A stretch of 64,000 bases of DNA from CBDFLA01 sp965248915 (GTDB lineage: Bacteria; Pseudomonadota; Alphaproteobacteria; M2410), in contig OZ252216.1 in the NCBI GenBank assembly GCA_965248915.1, positions 558,001-622,000 on the forward strand. The letters are read 5' to 3'. Shown here piece after piece: positions 45,451 through 53,909 of the stretch. The stretch's first letter is position 1, and every line of letters starts with the position of its first letter. The translations under genes were made by a program, and so were the position numbers. A model generated the notes under the pieces. The model was not told the origin of the DNA. It saw only the letters and a program-made list of their open reading frames with translations, and did no database searches.

Positions 45451-46574
45451 TTCATCTCCGCTCGGATCTTTTGCCTGAGAATGTCGATCGGCTGATAACC
45501 TTTGTCTGTTTTGAAATGCCAGAATGTCCAACCATTGCACGCTTCCGCTCGCTGCACATGTGCGCCCATCTTGTGAATGGATCCCGTGGCGTCCGACGTG
45601 ACGATGGAGCCATCTGGGCGAACCTTGGCGACGAACTTCCTGCGCGGGCAGTAGAGCTTGTCACCAGCGCTCAAGAGGCCGCGCTCGACCAAGGTTCCAA
45701 AGGGAACACGCGGTTCTGATTTCTTTGATTGTGTGACCTGGAGATCATCCGGTGCAACGGGCTGAACTCGGCGCAATCGCTCGCGGGCGACTTTGATGTA
45801 GTCGTCTTCCATCTCAATGCCGATGTAGAACCGGCCGAGCTTCTTAGCCACAGCGCCCGTGGTACCGGTGCCAAAGAAAGGATCGAGGACGATATCTCCC
45901 TGATTGGTAGAGGAAAGAATGATGCGGTGGAGCAGAGCTTCCGGTTTCTGGGTTGGATGAGCCTTGCTGCCTTCTTCGTCTTTGATGCGTTCGCCTCCAG
46001 TACAAAGCGGAATGACCCAGTCAGAGCGCATCTGCGTCCCGTCGTTGAGTGCTTTCATCGCATCATAGTTGAAGGTGTATTTCTTTTGGCCTTCGGACCG
46101 CGACGCCCAGATCATGGTCTCATGGGCATTGGTAAAGCGCGTGCCCTTGAAGTTAGGCATTGGGTTCGATTTCCTCCAAATCACGTCATTAAGCACCCAA
46201 AAGCCGAGATCCTGAAGCGTTGCGCCCACCCTAAAAATATTGTGATAGGAGCCGATCACCCAGATGGCACCGTCGTTTTTTAAGATGCGTCGCGCTTCGC
46301 TGAGCCAGGCTTTGGTAAACGCGTCATAGGCCGCGAAAGAATCGAACTGGTCCCAGTCGTTTGTCACCGCATCAACCTTCGAATTGTCCGGTCGTGTCAG
46401 CTCACCACCCAGCTGCAAGTTATAAGGCGGGTCAGCAAAAATAAGGTCGACGGACTTCTCCGGAAGTCGCGACATCGCCTCAATGCAGTTGCCTTGAATG
46501 ATACGATTGACTTGATTGCGGCTCAGCCTTTGGCCCGCAAGTTTGTTCTTGTCGGTTTTAACTCGTCCCACCAC
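45447..46574 (-). CDS. ccrM: Cell-cycle DNA adenine methyltransferase CcrM (GANTC)
   Basis: Orphan beta-class adenine-N6 methyltransferase that methylates GANTC and helps time the alphaproteobacterial cell cycle. 375 residues: catalytic DPPYNLQLGG (about 48-57), target-recognition region, SAM loop FFGTGTTGAVAKKLGR (about 236-251) and the C-terminal accessory RAMA domain (about 290-375) found in CcrM, ending near WTFWHFKTDKGY. GTG start at 46574 behind GGGAGATAGG. Flanked by rnhB, and preceded by several GANTC sites (separate entry). No cognate restriction gene is present. Confidence 0.95.
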   Translation of the reverse strand: MVGRVKTDKNKLAGQRLSRNQVNRIIQGNCIEAMSRLPEKSVDLIFADPPYNLQLGGELTRPDNSKVDAVTNDWDQFDSFAAYDAFTKAWLSEARRILKNDGAIWVIGSYHNIFRVGATLQDLGFWVLNDVIWRKSNPMPNFKGTRFTNAHETMIWASRSEGQKKYTFNYDAMKALNDGTQMRSDWVIPLCTGGERIKDEEGSKAHPTQKPEALLHRIILSSTNQGDIVLDPFFGTGTTGAVAKKLGRFYIGIEMEDDYIKVARERLRRVQPVAPDDLQVTQSKKSEPRVPFGTLVERGLLSAGDKLYCPRRKFVAKVRPDGSIVTSDATGSIHKMGAHVQRAEACNGWTFWHFKTDKGYQPIDILRQKIRAEMN

Positions 46575-46590
46575 CTATCTCCCAACTCTT

Positions 46591-46661
46591 GAATCAGGAG
46601 AATGAGTCATGCGAATCCAAAGGTCAATAAATTATTGGAATCAATAGGTTAACGAGGACTC
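46591..46661. promoter_or_regulatory. Cluster of five GANTC sites at the ccrM promoter
   Basis: GANTC, the CcrM recognition site, occurs at 46591-46595, 46604-46608, 46613-46617, 46638-46642 and 46657-46661, that is five times in 71 bp, covering the spacer between rnhB and ccrM and the last codons of rnhB. One site per 256 bp is expected by chance at equal base composition. In Caulobacter the ccrM promoter region also carries GANTC sites and is methylation-sensitive. Confidence 0.7.
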
Positions 46662-47276
46662 TTGGATCAACATGTTGTGTATGGGTTTGAACGAACGCCG
46701 ATGATGTGGGGTTACCCCGTGCTGAGCAAGTGCAGCTTGATGCCCCGCTGTTCCATAACCTTTGTTGTGATCCCATCCGTATTCCGGAAACTCATCATGC
46801 AGCGCACGCATCAACCGGTCACGCGTCACCTTCGCGATGATGGAAGCCGCTGCAACGGACAGTGATCTTGCATCACCTTTGACGAGAGTCTCATGCGGAC
46901 AAGGAAGCCAGGGCGCCTTATTGCCGTCGACAATCACATAAGTAGGTGGCGGATCTAGTGAGGACACAGCGCGAGACATCGCCTCGAGCGTGGCCGCAAG
47001 AATGTTTCGTTCGTCGATTTCCGCGACAGGCGCAAGACCGACGCCCATAGCGAGAGCCTTCTCGTGAATGAGATCGAAGAGTTCCTCTCGGCGAGGTTCA
47101 GCGATCTTCTTGGAATCATTAAGGCCGTGAGGGAGGTTGTCTGGATCTAAGATCACCGCCGCCGCTGCGACAGGTCCTGCCCAGGGCCCGCGTCCCGCTT
47201 CGTCAACCCCAGCCACAAGCCCGCCTATGGCGGTTTCCCGAGAAAAGTCAGGGCGTTGGCTGTGCTCTTTGGTCAT
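46641..47276 (-). CDS. rnhB: Ribonuclease HII
   Basis: Cuts RNA in RNA-DNA duplexes and removes single misincorporated ribonucleotides. 211 residues; the catalytic acids are in GVDEAGRGPWAGP and VDGNKAP, followed by KGDARSLSVAAASIIAKV and YGWDHNKGYGTAGH. Starts at ATG 47276 and ends 66 bp before the ccrM start, an order common in alphaproteobacteria. Divergent from the serine hydrolase gene. Confidence 0.96.
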   Translation of the reverse strand: MTKEHSQRPDFSRETAIGGLVAGVDEAGRGPWAGPVAAAAVILDPDNLPHGLNDSKKIAEPRREELFDLIHEKALAMGVGLAPVAEIDERNILAATLEAMSRAVSSLDPPPTYVIVDGNKAPWLPCPHETLVKGDARSLSVAAASIIAKVTRDRLMRALHDEFPEYGWDHNKGYGTAGHQAALAQHGVTPHHRRSFKPIHNMLIQESSLTY

Positions 47277-47377
47277 ATGCCGACTATGCCTGATTCCAGG
47301 CAGGATCTGAACCGTATCACCGGAAATTGCCTGGGCGAGAGATTGCGAATAGTCTGACCTAAGAAATCAAAGGACAT

Positions 47378-48529
47378 ATGATGAAGTTGCTCAAAGCCTT
47401 CCTTATACTCGGGCTAACGGTTCTGTGGACTTCCAGCGCCTTTGCGACGGAAGCAGATTGGCTTGAGGAGGTGCGCGCTGAACATGATGCGCCCGCCCTC
47501 GGTGTCATGATCATCGAAAACGAGCAGGTCAGGTTACTCGCGGTGACAGGCGAGCGCAAACTGGGCAGCGGCATCCCGGTCGAAACAGGCGACCTCTGGC
47601 ACATTGGGTCGAATGCAAAGGCGATGACGGCAACACTCATCGCGAGGCTTGTCGAGCGAGGGGACTTGAACTTCGACACCACCATTGGCGAAGTGTTCTC
47701 AGATTTCGCAGAAGAGATACATCCCATCTTTCGTCAAGTCACTTTGACGCAACTCCTGAGCCACCAAGCTGGTTTGAAACCGAACCCGGGTGCTCTGGCA
47801 TTTTTCGGTTACTTCTTGTCGGAGGAATCGATCATGGGTCAGCGCATTGATGTTGTGAAAACCATGACAGGAGAGAAACCGGAATATGAGCCTGGGACCG
47901 AATTTCGCTACTCCAACGCGGGTTACGTGATCGCTGGCGCTATGGCGGAACGCGCGACCGGCAAATCCTGGGAGCGCCTAATTGAAGAAGAAGTCTTCAC
48001 TCCATTGGGCATAACGTCATTCGGATTTGGCGCGCCAGGCCAGAAAGAAAAGGTCGATCAACCCAGGGGTCACAAGAAGAGAATTTTTGGATTTGGCCGC
48101 ACATCAATGAAGCCGAGCCCTCAAGCAGACAATCCGCCAATCCTGGGACCTGCCGGAACTGTTCATATGACTTTGGAGGATTGGGCGATTTTCGCCGTCG
48201 ATCAGATCAAAGGTGAAAAAGGTGAGGGCGCACTTTTGGCACAAGAAACCTATGCGCTCCTGCATCAAGGTCATCGGGTGATCAGCGAAGACGCCAGTTA
48301 CGCCTTTGGTTGGGGCGTGAGTGAAATTGAAGGGACGGGACTGCGCATGCTGGGCCACTCTGGTTCAAACACCATGTGGTATGCCCGTATAGAACTTATC
48401 CCTGAGCGCGACCTTGTCATTCTGCTCGTTACAAATGATGGCACCAAGAAAGGGAAGGCTGTGCTGCGGGCAGCCCGCGAAAGGGTCTACGAAATTTATC
48501 TTGCCTCTAGTGGAGCGGGAGCCCAATGA
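47378..48529 (+). CDS. Secreted beta-lactamase-family serine hydrolase
   Basis: 383 residues in the class C beta-lactamase / DD-peptidase / esterase fold. A signal peptide ends after AFA (about residue 23). Active-site elements: SNAK at 78-81 (SxxK), YSN at 178-180 and HSG at 327-329. The third motif is HxG rather than KTG, which is more usual in EstB-like esterases or hydrolases than in resistance enzymes, so antibiotic resistance should not be assumed. ATG 47378 follows AAAGGAC. The last four bases overlap the next ATG. Confidence 0.85.
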   Translation: MMKLLKAFLILGLTVLWTSSAFATEADWLEEVRAEHDAPALGVMIIENEQVRLLAVTGERKLGSGIPVETGDLWHIGSNAKAMTATLIARLVERGDLNFDTTIGEVFSDFAEEIHPIFRQVTLTQLLSHQAGLKPNPGALAFFGYFLSEESIMGQRIDVVKTMTGEKPEYEPGTEFRYSNAGYVIAGAMAERATGKSWERLIEEEVFTPLGITSFGFGAPGQKEKVDQPRGHKKRIFGFGRTSMKPSPQADNPPILGPAGTVHMTLEDWAIFAVDQIKGEKGEGALLAQETYALLHQGHRVISEDASYAFGWGVSEIEGTGLRMLGHSGSNTMWYARIELIPERDLVILLVTNDGTKKGKAVLRAARERVYEIYLASSGAGAQ

Positions 48530-48900
48530 CAACACTGCGCGGTTCTTGCCAATGTGGCACCATCAAGTTTCATCTAGATGGAGATCCGAAGTGGGTCGCC
48601 CATTGTCACTGCAACGATTGTCGCCGGGCCACCAGCGCGGCGGTGTCGACTTTTGTCGGCTGTGATCGGAAAAAGGTGACATTCGATGAGGGAGAACCCG
48701 CAACTTACAAATCGTCTGAAGGTGTGCGCCGCACTTTCTGCCGTGGGTGCGGTTCCCCCATCGCTTATGAGGGAGCGAGGTGGGCCGGAGAAATACACTT
48801 CTACGTCGGGCTTTTTGAGCACCCAGAAAAGCTCACTCCCAACCGCGAAGGTTACTTGAAGGAACGTCTTCCTTGGTTACACATTGATGTTTCGGAGTAA
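48526..48900 (+). CDS. GFA family protein, copy 1
   Basis: 124-residue zinc protein of the GFA fold (glutathione-dependent formaldehyde-activating-like family; most members have no proven substrate). Zinc cysteines: SCQCG near residue 8, HCHCNDC near 27 and CRGCGSP near 73. ATG overlaps the stop of the hydrolase (ATGA). About half of its residues match copy 2, which follows directly, so the pair arose by tandem duplication. Confidence 0.88.
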   Translation: MTTLRGSCQCGTIKFHLDGDPKWVAHCHCNDCRRATSAAVSTFVGCDRKKVTFDEGEPATYKSSEGVRRTFCRGCGSPIAYEGARWAGEIHFYVGLFEHPEKLTPNREGYLKERLPWLHIDVSE

Positions 48901-49281
48901 GTGATGACGCGGCTTCATGGGAGTTGTCAGTGTGGTGCCGTCGAGTTCCATGTGGACGGAGATCCGACACTCATCGGTCATTGTCATTGCAATGAGTGTC
49001 GTCGCGCTACTGGAGCGGCTTTCACAACCTATGTAGATTGTCGTCGGGACGACGTGTCTTTCGATGCTGGTCAACCAAGGATCTACAATTCTTCGCCCCA
49101 TGTTCGACGCACGTTCTGTGGCGACTGCGGCTCTCCCATTGCTTGGGAAAGTGATAAGGACCCCGGCACCATTTGTTTCTTCATCGGCGTCTTCAAAGAA
49201 GCCGGAAGTCTGGTCCCACAAGCTGGCGGGGATACCCATACCCACGAGAAACTCCCCTGGCTTCACTTGCGTGATCCTTGA
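48901..49281 (+). CDS. GFA family protein, copy 2
   Basis: 126-residue paralogue of the preceding gene. The same cysteine layout is present: SCQCG, HCHCNEC, CGDCGSP. GTG 48901 directly abuts the stop of copy 1; an ATG three bases later is equally plausible as the start. Its stop directly abuts the stop codon of the convergent radical SAM gene. Confidence 0.87.
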   Translation: MMTRLHGSCQCGAVEFHVDGDPTLIGHCHCNECRRATGAAFTTYVDCRRDDVSFDAGQPRIYNSSPHVRRTFCGDCGSPIAWESDKDPGTICFFIGVFKEAGSLVPQAGGDTHTHEKLPWLHLRDP

Positions 49282-50463
49282 TCACAACAATCGCATCTGA
49301 TCTCCGGGCAACGGCGGAAGCCTAAACTGATGGGTGTCGAGGTCTAGCGCCGGCCGCGCTAGGTCAAATCGCTTTGCCGCCAACCGAAACCGCTTGCCAA
49401 TCTGCTTGGCATAGGCCCCGTGGCCAACCATGCGGCCCCCCCAATCGGCATCATAGTCTTTGCCGCCGCGGGTATCCTGGATGAGTTTGATCACTTTCGA
49501 CGCCCGGTCCGGATAGTTCTCGCACAACCACTCGCGAAAGAGGTCTTTGATCTCAAACGGCATTCGCAAGACGATGTATCCGGCGGATGTCGCCCCAGCT
49601 TCAGCGGAGCGCTCAAGTATGGCCTCGATCTCGCTGTCATTGAGCCCAGGAATGACCGGCGCCACCATCACCGCTGTGGGAATACCGGCCCGTGCCAACA
49701 AGTCGATCGCATCAAACCGACGTTCCGGTGTGGCGGCCCGCGGCTCCATCCGGCGCGCCAGTTTGCGATCCAAGGTCGTAATCGACAAGGCCACCTTCGC
49801 AAGTCCGCGTTCAGCCATTGGCCCGAGAATGTCCACATCGCGGCTCACCAGATGCGATTTCGTGACGATTGTGACGGGATGTCGGTAGGACGACTGGACA
49901 CCCAAAACCGACCGCGTAATCTTGTGCGTCTTCTCAAACGGTTGATAGGGGTCCGTGTTGGTTCCCATAGCGATGGGTTTTGGTTGATAGTTCGGATCGC
50001 GAAGTTCGCGTTCAAGCAATTGCGCTGCATTCGGTTTGTAATAAATCTTCGACTCAAAATCGAGCCCCGGAGAAAGGCCGAGATAGGCGTGCGTTGGTCG
50101 CGCGAAACAATAGACGCAGCCATGCTCGCACCCCTTGTACGGGTTGATAGACCGATCAAAAGAAATGTCCGGTGACGTATTCCGTGTAATGATGGTTCGC
50201 GCGGAGTCTCGAATGAGAACCGTCCGCAGAGGCGGGGGCTCTTCATCGAGTGACCCCCACCCATCATCGGTCAGGGCCCGCGTGTAACGCTCATAACGAC
50301 CAGAAGCGTTTGAATGTGTACCTCGACCCGGCGCCCCATAAGGGGAAGTCGTCGGCCCATCAGCCTGGCGACCATCCTTGCCAAGCGCCCCGTCCTTGCC
50401 AAGGCCCCCAAGCGCCATTGTCGGCACCGCGTCGTTTGCTTTGTCCATCCACCGTCTCTTCAT
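49282..50463 (-). CDS. Radical SAM protein, PA0069/SPL-like family
   Basis: Radical SAM enzyme related to spore photoproduct lyase; the PA0069 family has no proven substrate. The iron-sulfur motif CxxxCxxC reads CEHGCVYC, within SINPYKGCEHGCVYCFARP (about residues 112-130), and YLGLSPGLDFE follows. About 393 residues, with a long glycine- and proline-rich N-terminus containing DDGWGSLDEEPPP. ATG 50463 has no Shine-Dalgarno and would sit at the start of any transcript from the nearby TATACT; ATG 50448 is an alternative with GAGACGGTGG upstream. Confidence 0.88.
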   Translation of the reverse strand: MKRRWMDKANDAVPTMALGGLGKDGALGKDGRQADGPTTSPYGAPGRGTHSNASGRYERYTRALTDDGWGSLDEEPPPLRTVLIRDSARTIITRNTSPDISFDRSINPYKGCEHGCVYCFARPTHAYLGLSPGLDFESKIYYKPNAAQLLERELRDPNYQPKPIAMGTNTDPYQPFEKTHKITRSVLGVQSSYRHPVTIVTKSHLVSRDVDILGPMAERGLAKVALSITTLDRKLARRMEPRAATPERRFDAIDLLARAGIPTAVMVAPVIPGLNDSEIEAILERSAEAGATSAGYIVLRMPFEIKDLFREWLCENYPDRASKVIKLIQDTRGGKDYDADWGGRMVGHGAYAKQIGKRFRLAAKRFDLARPALDLDTHQFRLPPLPGDQMRLL

Positions 50464-50469
50464 CAAAAC

Positions 50470-50497
50470 AGTATAGTTTTGTAAAAGAACAAAGCAA
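50470..50497 (-). promoter_or_regulatory. Candidate promoter of the radical SAM gene
   Basis: Minus strand TTGCTT (50492-50497), 16-bp spacer, TATACT (50470-50475, five of six to consensus). The transcript would begin near the first ATG, which favours the start at 50448 or a leaderless message. Confidence 0.4.
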
Positions 50498-50562
50498 GAA
50501 CATTTGTGAGAAACACAAACTCGTGTGGCGAAAACCAGCGACGCTCATGTTAGAAATCGCAA

Positions 50563-51273
50563 ATGATCTCGATTGTCATACCAACCCTCAATGCGACTGC
50601 AACACTTCCTGCAACTTTCGCTAGCCTTGTCGAGGCGACGGTGGAGGGCGTGGTCAAAGAGGTGGTGGTCGCCGATGGTGGCTCAACGGACGAGACCTTG
50701 GTTATTGCAGATGGCATGGGCGCCGCGGTCATCAGCACTGAAAAGGGACGCGGGCGGCAATTGAGAGCCGGGGCAGAACACGCGAAAGCGGATTGGTTGT
50801 TGTTTCTGCATGCAGACACCGTCCTGGACCCAGGGTGGCACCGCGAAGTGGACGCGCTCCTGCAAGCGATAGAGGCAGGCAAGACGCGCTCCGGCGTTCC
50901 CGCGGACGGAAATTTTGTGGCGGCCTTTCGCTTCGCCTTGGATGACCTTTCGCTCAAAGCGAGACTGCTAGAGCGTCTCGTGGGCCTGCGCTGTCGTTTA
51001 TTCAAACTGCCTTACGGCGATCAAGCCTTTCTCGTCTCCCGAGAGTTTTATGATGAACTCGGCGGCTTTGAACCTGTGGACTTAATGGAAGATGTGAAGT
51101 TCGTCCGTCGTGCCGGGTGGCGCCGGGTCGTGCTCTTGCAATCGAAAGCCATAACAAGTGCGGAGAGATTCAAGCGAGGTGGTTACATCGTAAGACCGCT
51201 CAAGAATTTGAGCATCTTGTGTCTTTACTTCCTGCGCGTGCCAACCCGCGTATTGAACCGCCTTTATGGGTGA
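50563..51273 (+). CDS. TIGR04283-type family 2 glycosyltransferase
   Basis: 236-residue GT2-fold protein: begins MISIVIPTLNATATL, with VADGGSTDET (about 43-52) and FLHADTVLDPGW (about 82-93) for nucleotide-sugar and metal binding, and DQAFLVSREFYDELGGF and LMEDVKFVRR near the C-terminus. This is the TIGR04283 family, often paired with the TIGR04282 protein as here; the family name refers to arsenosugar synthesis in some hosts, but substrate is not shown. The divergent gene is the radical SAM protein. Confidence 0.88.
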   Translation: MISIVIPTLNATATLPATFASLVEATVEGVVKEVVVADGGSTDETLVIADGMGAAVISTEKGRGRQLRAGAEHAKADWLLFLHADTVLDPGWHREVDALLQAIEAGKTRSGVPADGNFVAAFRFALDDLSLKARLLERLVGLRCRLFKLPYGDQAFLVSREFYDELGGFEPVDLMEDVKFVRRAGWRRVVLLQSKAITSAERFKRGGYIVRPLKNLSILCLYFLRVPTRVLNRLYG

Positions 51274-51280
51274 GCGGACC

Positions 51281-51892
51281 ATGTCGACCACACAATATCT
51301 TGTCATTTTTGCCAAAGCGCCGCAGATGGGAAGCGTGAAAACGCGGCTTGCCAAGGGTATCGGCGATGTGGCTGCAACCGGCTTTTATCGTCAACAAACA
51401 ACGGATCTTGTCCGGCGCATGAGTTCAGATCCCAGGTGGAAAACCGTGGTCGCGGTGACACCGGATAGCCTTGCTGAACAGATGAATGACTGGAAAGAAG
51501 TGTTCCCACCCCATGTGCCGCGCATCGGCCAAGGTGGTGGCAATCTAGGGGATCGAATGAACACAGTCTTTCAAAGTCTTCCGCCAGGGCCAACGATCAT
51601 CGTCGGTAGTGACATTCCGGCGATCTCCCCCTCACACATTGCTGAGGCCTTTCAGGCTTTGGGATCTCACGATGTGGTTGTTGGGCCATCAGATGACGGC
51701 GGTTATTGGCTCGTTGGTCAAAAAAGACGACCGCGCATTCTCCAAATGTTTGAGGGGGTCCGTTGGTCGAGCAAGCACACGCTGACGGACACTCTGGAAT
51801 CATTGCCTGCATCCGCTTCCCACGCACGCGTCACCACCCTGAACGACATTGATACGGTCGAGGATTATGTGAGTTTCGTTGACGGGTCTTGA
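51281..51892 (+). CDS. TIGR04282-type nucleotidyl/glycosyltransferase
   Basis: 203 residues (from ATG 51281) of the DUF2064/TIGR04282 family in the GT-A nucleotidyltransferase fold. Family marks: VIFAKAPQMGSVKTRLA at the N-terminus, GGGNLGDRM (about 88-96), IIVGSDIPAI and VGPSDDGGYWLVG. An ATG at 51266 would overlap the preceding gene by 8 nt and is also possible. It forms a two-gene unit with the TIGR04283 protein; in some bacteria the two are fused. No arsM or other arsenic gene is visible in the window. Confidence 0.86.
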   Translation: MSTTQYLVIFAKAPQMGSVKTRLAKGIGDVAATGFYRQQTTDLVRRMSSDPRWKTVVAVTPDSLAEQMNDWKEVFPPHVPRIGQGGGNLGDRMNTVFQSLPPGPTIIVGSDIPAISPSHIAEAFQALGSHDVVVGPSDDGGYWLVGQKRRPRILQMFEGVRWSSKHTLTDTLESLPASASHARVTTLNDIDTVEDYVSFVDGS

Positions 51893-51931
51893 AGCGCTTG
51901 CCACACTGCACAAAAAGGGCGGGAGACCAGG

Positions 51932-52672
51932 ATGCCATTTGCAAACCACGACGGCGACAGGATCCATTATCAAACCTACGGGGCAGGGCCACCTCTTGTC
52001 ATTCAACATGGGCTCTTCTCCAGTGCGGCAGATCTTGCCTATCCGCAATTTGTCGAAGCGGTGAGTGATGTTTTTGAGATGATCTTCATCGACTCGTTGG
52101 GGCACGGGCGAAGTGACAAGCCTGACGACGCAAGCCACTACACACGTGAACATCGCGCCGGCGACATCATCGCGGTACTCGATGATCTCGGAATCGAGAA
52201 AGCGCATTACTTCGGGTATTCTATGGGCGGATGGATCGGCTGCGCGGTTGCCCGCCACGCGCCGGAGCGCTTGAAGAGCCTCTGCATCGCCGGTTGGCCC
52301 GTTGAGCGTGACGAGCAATTGCGCGAAGCCTTTGAGAATGTGACGTTTGATGACATGAAACGCCTTCTCTACTTCGACAACCCAAAAGATTTTGGACGGA
52401 TCACGGCCGAGACCGAGCCTGCCTTGCGACATTGCTGGCGGGCGGCGTCTGAAACCGATGGCGCCAAAGATGACATCAAGAACTTGAATGTGCCAGTTCT
52501 TATGTTGTGCGGAGAAGAGGATCCCATGTTTAAAAACGCTTCCCATGTCGCGCGCGAAATCGACGTACCCTTCATGGCCGTGCCCGGCAATCATGGTGAG
52601 GCCATCAACCAATATCTCGGCCATTACTTCCCTGACGTCGCAGAGTTCTTTTTGAAAGCAGAAGTGGCATGA
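51932..52672 (+). CDS. Alpha/beta hydrolase
   Basis: 246-residue alpha/beta-fold hydrolase. Oxyanion motif HGLF, DSLGHGRSDKP (about 54-64), nucleophile S97 in GYSMGGW, acid in LMLCGEEDPMF and catalytic His in PGNHGEAINQYL. No signal peptide. The substrate cannot be stated. The stop overlaps the next ATG (ATGA), so it is coupled to the HAD gene. Confidence 0.85.
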   Translation: MPFANHDGDRIHYQTYGAGPPLVIQHGLFSSAADLAYPQFVEAVSDVFEMIFIDSLGHGRSDKPDDASHYTREHRAGDIIAVLDDLGIEKAHYFGYSMGGWIGCAVARHAPERLKSLCIAGWPVERDEQLREAFENVTFDDMKRLLYFDNPKDFGRITAETEPALRHCWRAASETDGAKDDIKNLNVPVLMLCGEEDPMFKNASHVAREIDVPFMAVPGNHGEAINQYLGHYFPDVAEFFLKAEVA

Positions 52673-53280
52673 CGGAGCGCCGTCCAATTCTCGCACTGGA
52701 TGTTGATGGCGTGATCATAGAGGGATTCCCCAAACATCGTTGGGATAAGACGATGAAGTCAGATTTGGGAATTGATCCTAGTGATCTGGCAGCGAAGTTC
52801 TTTGTTCCATATTGGCGCGATATATTGGTTGGTAAATTTGAACTGAGATCAACCTTGTCGACCGTACTAAAGGAACTAGGGGCTAATATCAGTGTCGCCG
52901 ATTTCATCGACTATTGGCACGGGAAAGACGCACGAGTTCGCCACGATGTAATCCAGTCAGCGGCCCAATGGAAAACCCGTCACGAGGGTACGATTGTCTT
53001 AGCGACAAATCAGGAAAGTGTACGTGCCCAATATCTTTGGGTTGATCTGGATTTTCGAAAGCATTTCGACCATATGATCGTTTCTCACGAAATTGAGGCG
53101 GCAAAACCTGAGGCGGAATATTTTAAGCAAGCGGATCGAAGACTCGCGCGATCAACTGATCAAGCCGTTCACTTTCTTGATGATTTGGTGGAGAATGTTG
53201 AGGCGGCATCGACTCATGGCTGGGACGCTCATCACGTTGTGTCATCAGACGCAGCGATTGAATTGATCAAACGTCTATGA
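52669..53280 (+). CDS. HAD-family hydrolase
   Basis: 203-residue haloacid-dehalogenase-fold phosphatase-like protein: motif I DVDGV (D11 and D13), motif II around LATNQES (about 109-115), and motif III/IV HFLDDLVENVEAA (about 178-190). Function unknown; sugar or nucleotide phosphatase are the usual possibilities. The DNA is visibly more AT-rich than its neighbours. The stop lies directly after the first base triplet of the convergent moaB stop, so the two ends overlap by 6 bp. Confidence 0.82.
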   Translation: MTERRPILALDVDGVIIEGFPKHRWDKTMKSDLGIDPSDLAAKFFVPYWRDILVGKFELRSTLSTVLKELGANISVADFIDYWHGKDARVRHDVIQSAAQWKTRHEGTIVLATNQESVRAQYLWVDLDFRKHFDHMIVSHEIEAAKPEAEYFKQADRRLARSTDQAVHFLDDLVENVEAASTHGWDAHHVVSSDAAIELIKRL

Positions 53281-53841
53281 GCCCTTCACCCGCATCTCAA
53301 TACCCTCGTGCTCGCGAAGCCTCGGCATTATTTCGACGAAGTTGCAGGGCTTGAGCCGGTAGTCCAACTGCCACTTCAATATTCCATCCCACCCGTCTTT
53401 CACCGCACCGGTTGATCCAGGAAGGCAAAACAAATAGGTGCCTTTGGTCACGCCGGCACAAGCCCGCGATTGAATGGTCGACGTGCCAATCTTCTCAAAC
53501 GAGACCCGGTGGAAGAGGGCGGAAAAACCATCGATCTCTTTTTCAAACACTGAGCGAAAGGCTTCCGGCGTGACATCGCGTCCGGTGAGGCCTGTACCGC
53601 CGGTAGAGATGACAACATCGATATCTGTGTTGCCGATCCACTTTTGCAAGGACCCTGTGATTGCGCCAACTTCGTCTTTGACGATGACCCTGTCCGCGAG
53701 CTTATGACCGGCTTCTTCAAGTCTTGCGGCCAACGTATCGCCTGACTTGTCTTCAGCAAGCCCACGCGTGTCGGACACCGTCATGACGGCAATGTTGAGG
53801 GGGACGAATTCGCGTGAGAGATCGAGGCGGTCTTCAAACAT
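53275..53841 (-). CDS. moaB: Molybdenum cofactor biosynthesis protein MoaB
   Basis: 188-residue MogA/MoaB-type protein that adenylylates molybdopterin before metal insertion. Motifs: MTVSDTRGLAEDKSGD (about 19-34), VVISTGGTGLTGRDVTPEAF (about 83-102) and FCLPGSTGAVKDGWD near the C-terminus. Start ATG 53841. Located 68 bp downstream of no other gene on this strand other than the transglycosylase that ends near it; the LT-moaB-UDG neighbourhood is common in alphaproteobacteria. Confidence 0.92.
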   Translation of the reverse strand: MFEDRLDLSREFVPLNIAVMTVSDTRGLAEDKSGDTLAARLEEAGHKLADRVIVKDEVGAITGSLQKWIGNTDIDVVISTGGTGLTGRDVTPEAFRSVFEKEIDGFSALFHRVSFEKIGTSTIQSRACAGVTKGTYLFCLPGSTGAVKDGWDGILKWQLDYRLKPCNFVEIMPRLREHEGIEMRVKGS

Positions 53842-53909
53842 GGGCCAGCTCCTATTGGACCTACTGCTTATAAATCAGTGTCGGTCTTTTGGGAATGGGC
53901 AGGGGCGCG

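Noticed and set aside
45729..46283. 184-codon frame on the plus strand
   Set aside because: Antisense shadow of ccrM, whose coding assignment is secure.
47378..48529. Reading the serine hydrolase as a beta-lactamase resistance gene
   Set aside because: Third motif is HSG rather than KTG and the neighbourhood has no resistance features; an esterase-like hydrolase is more likely.
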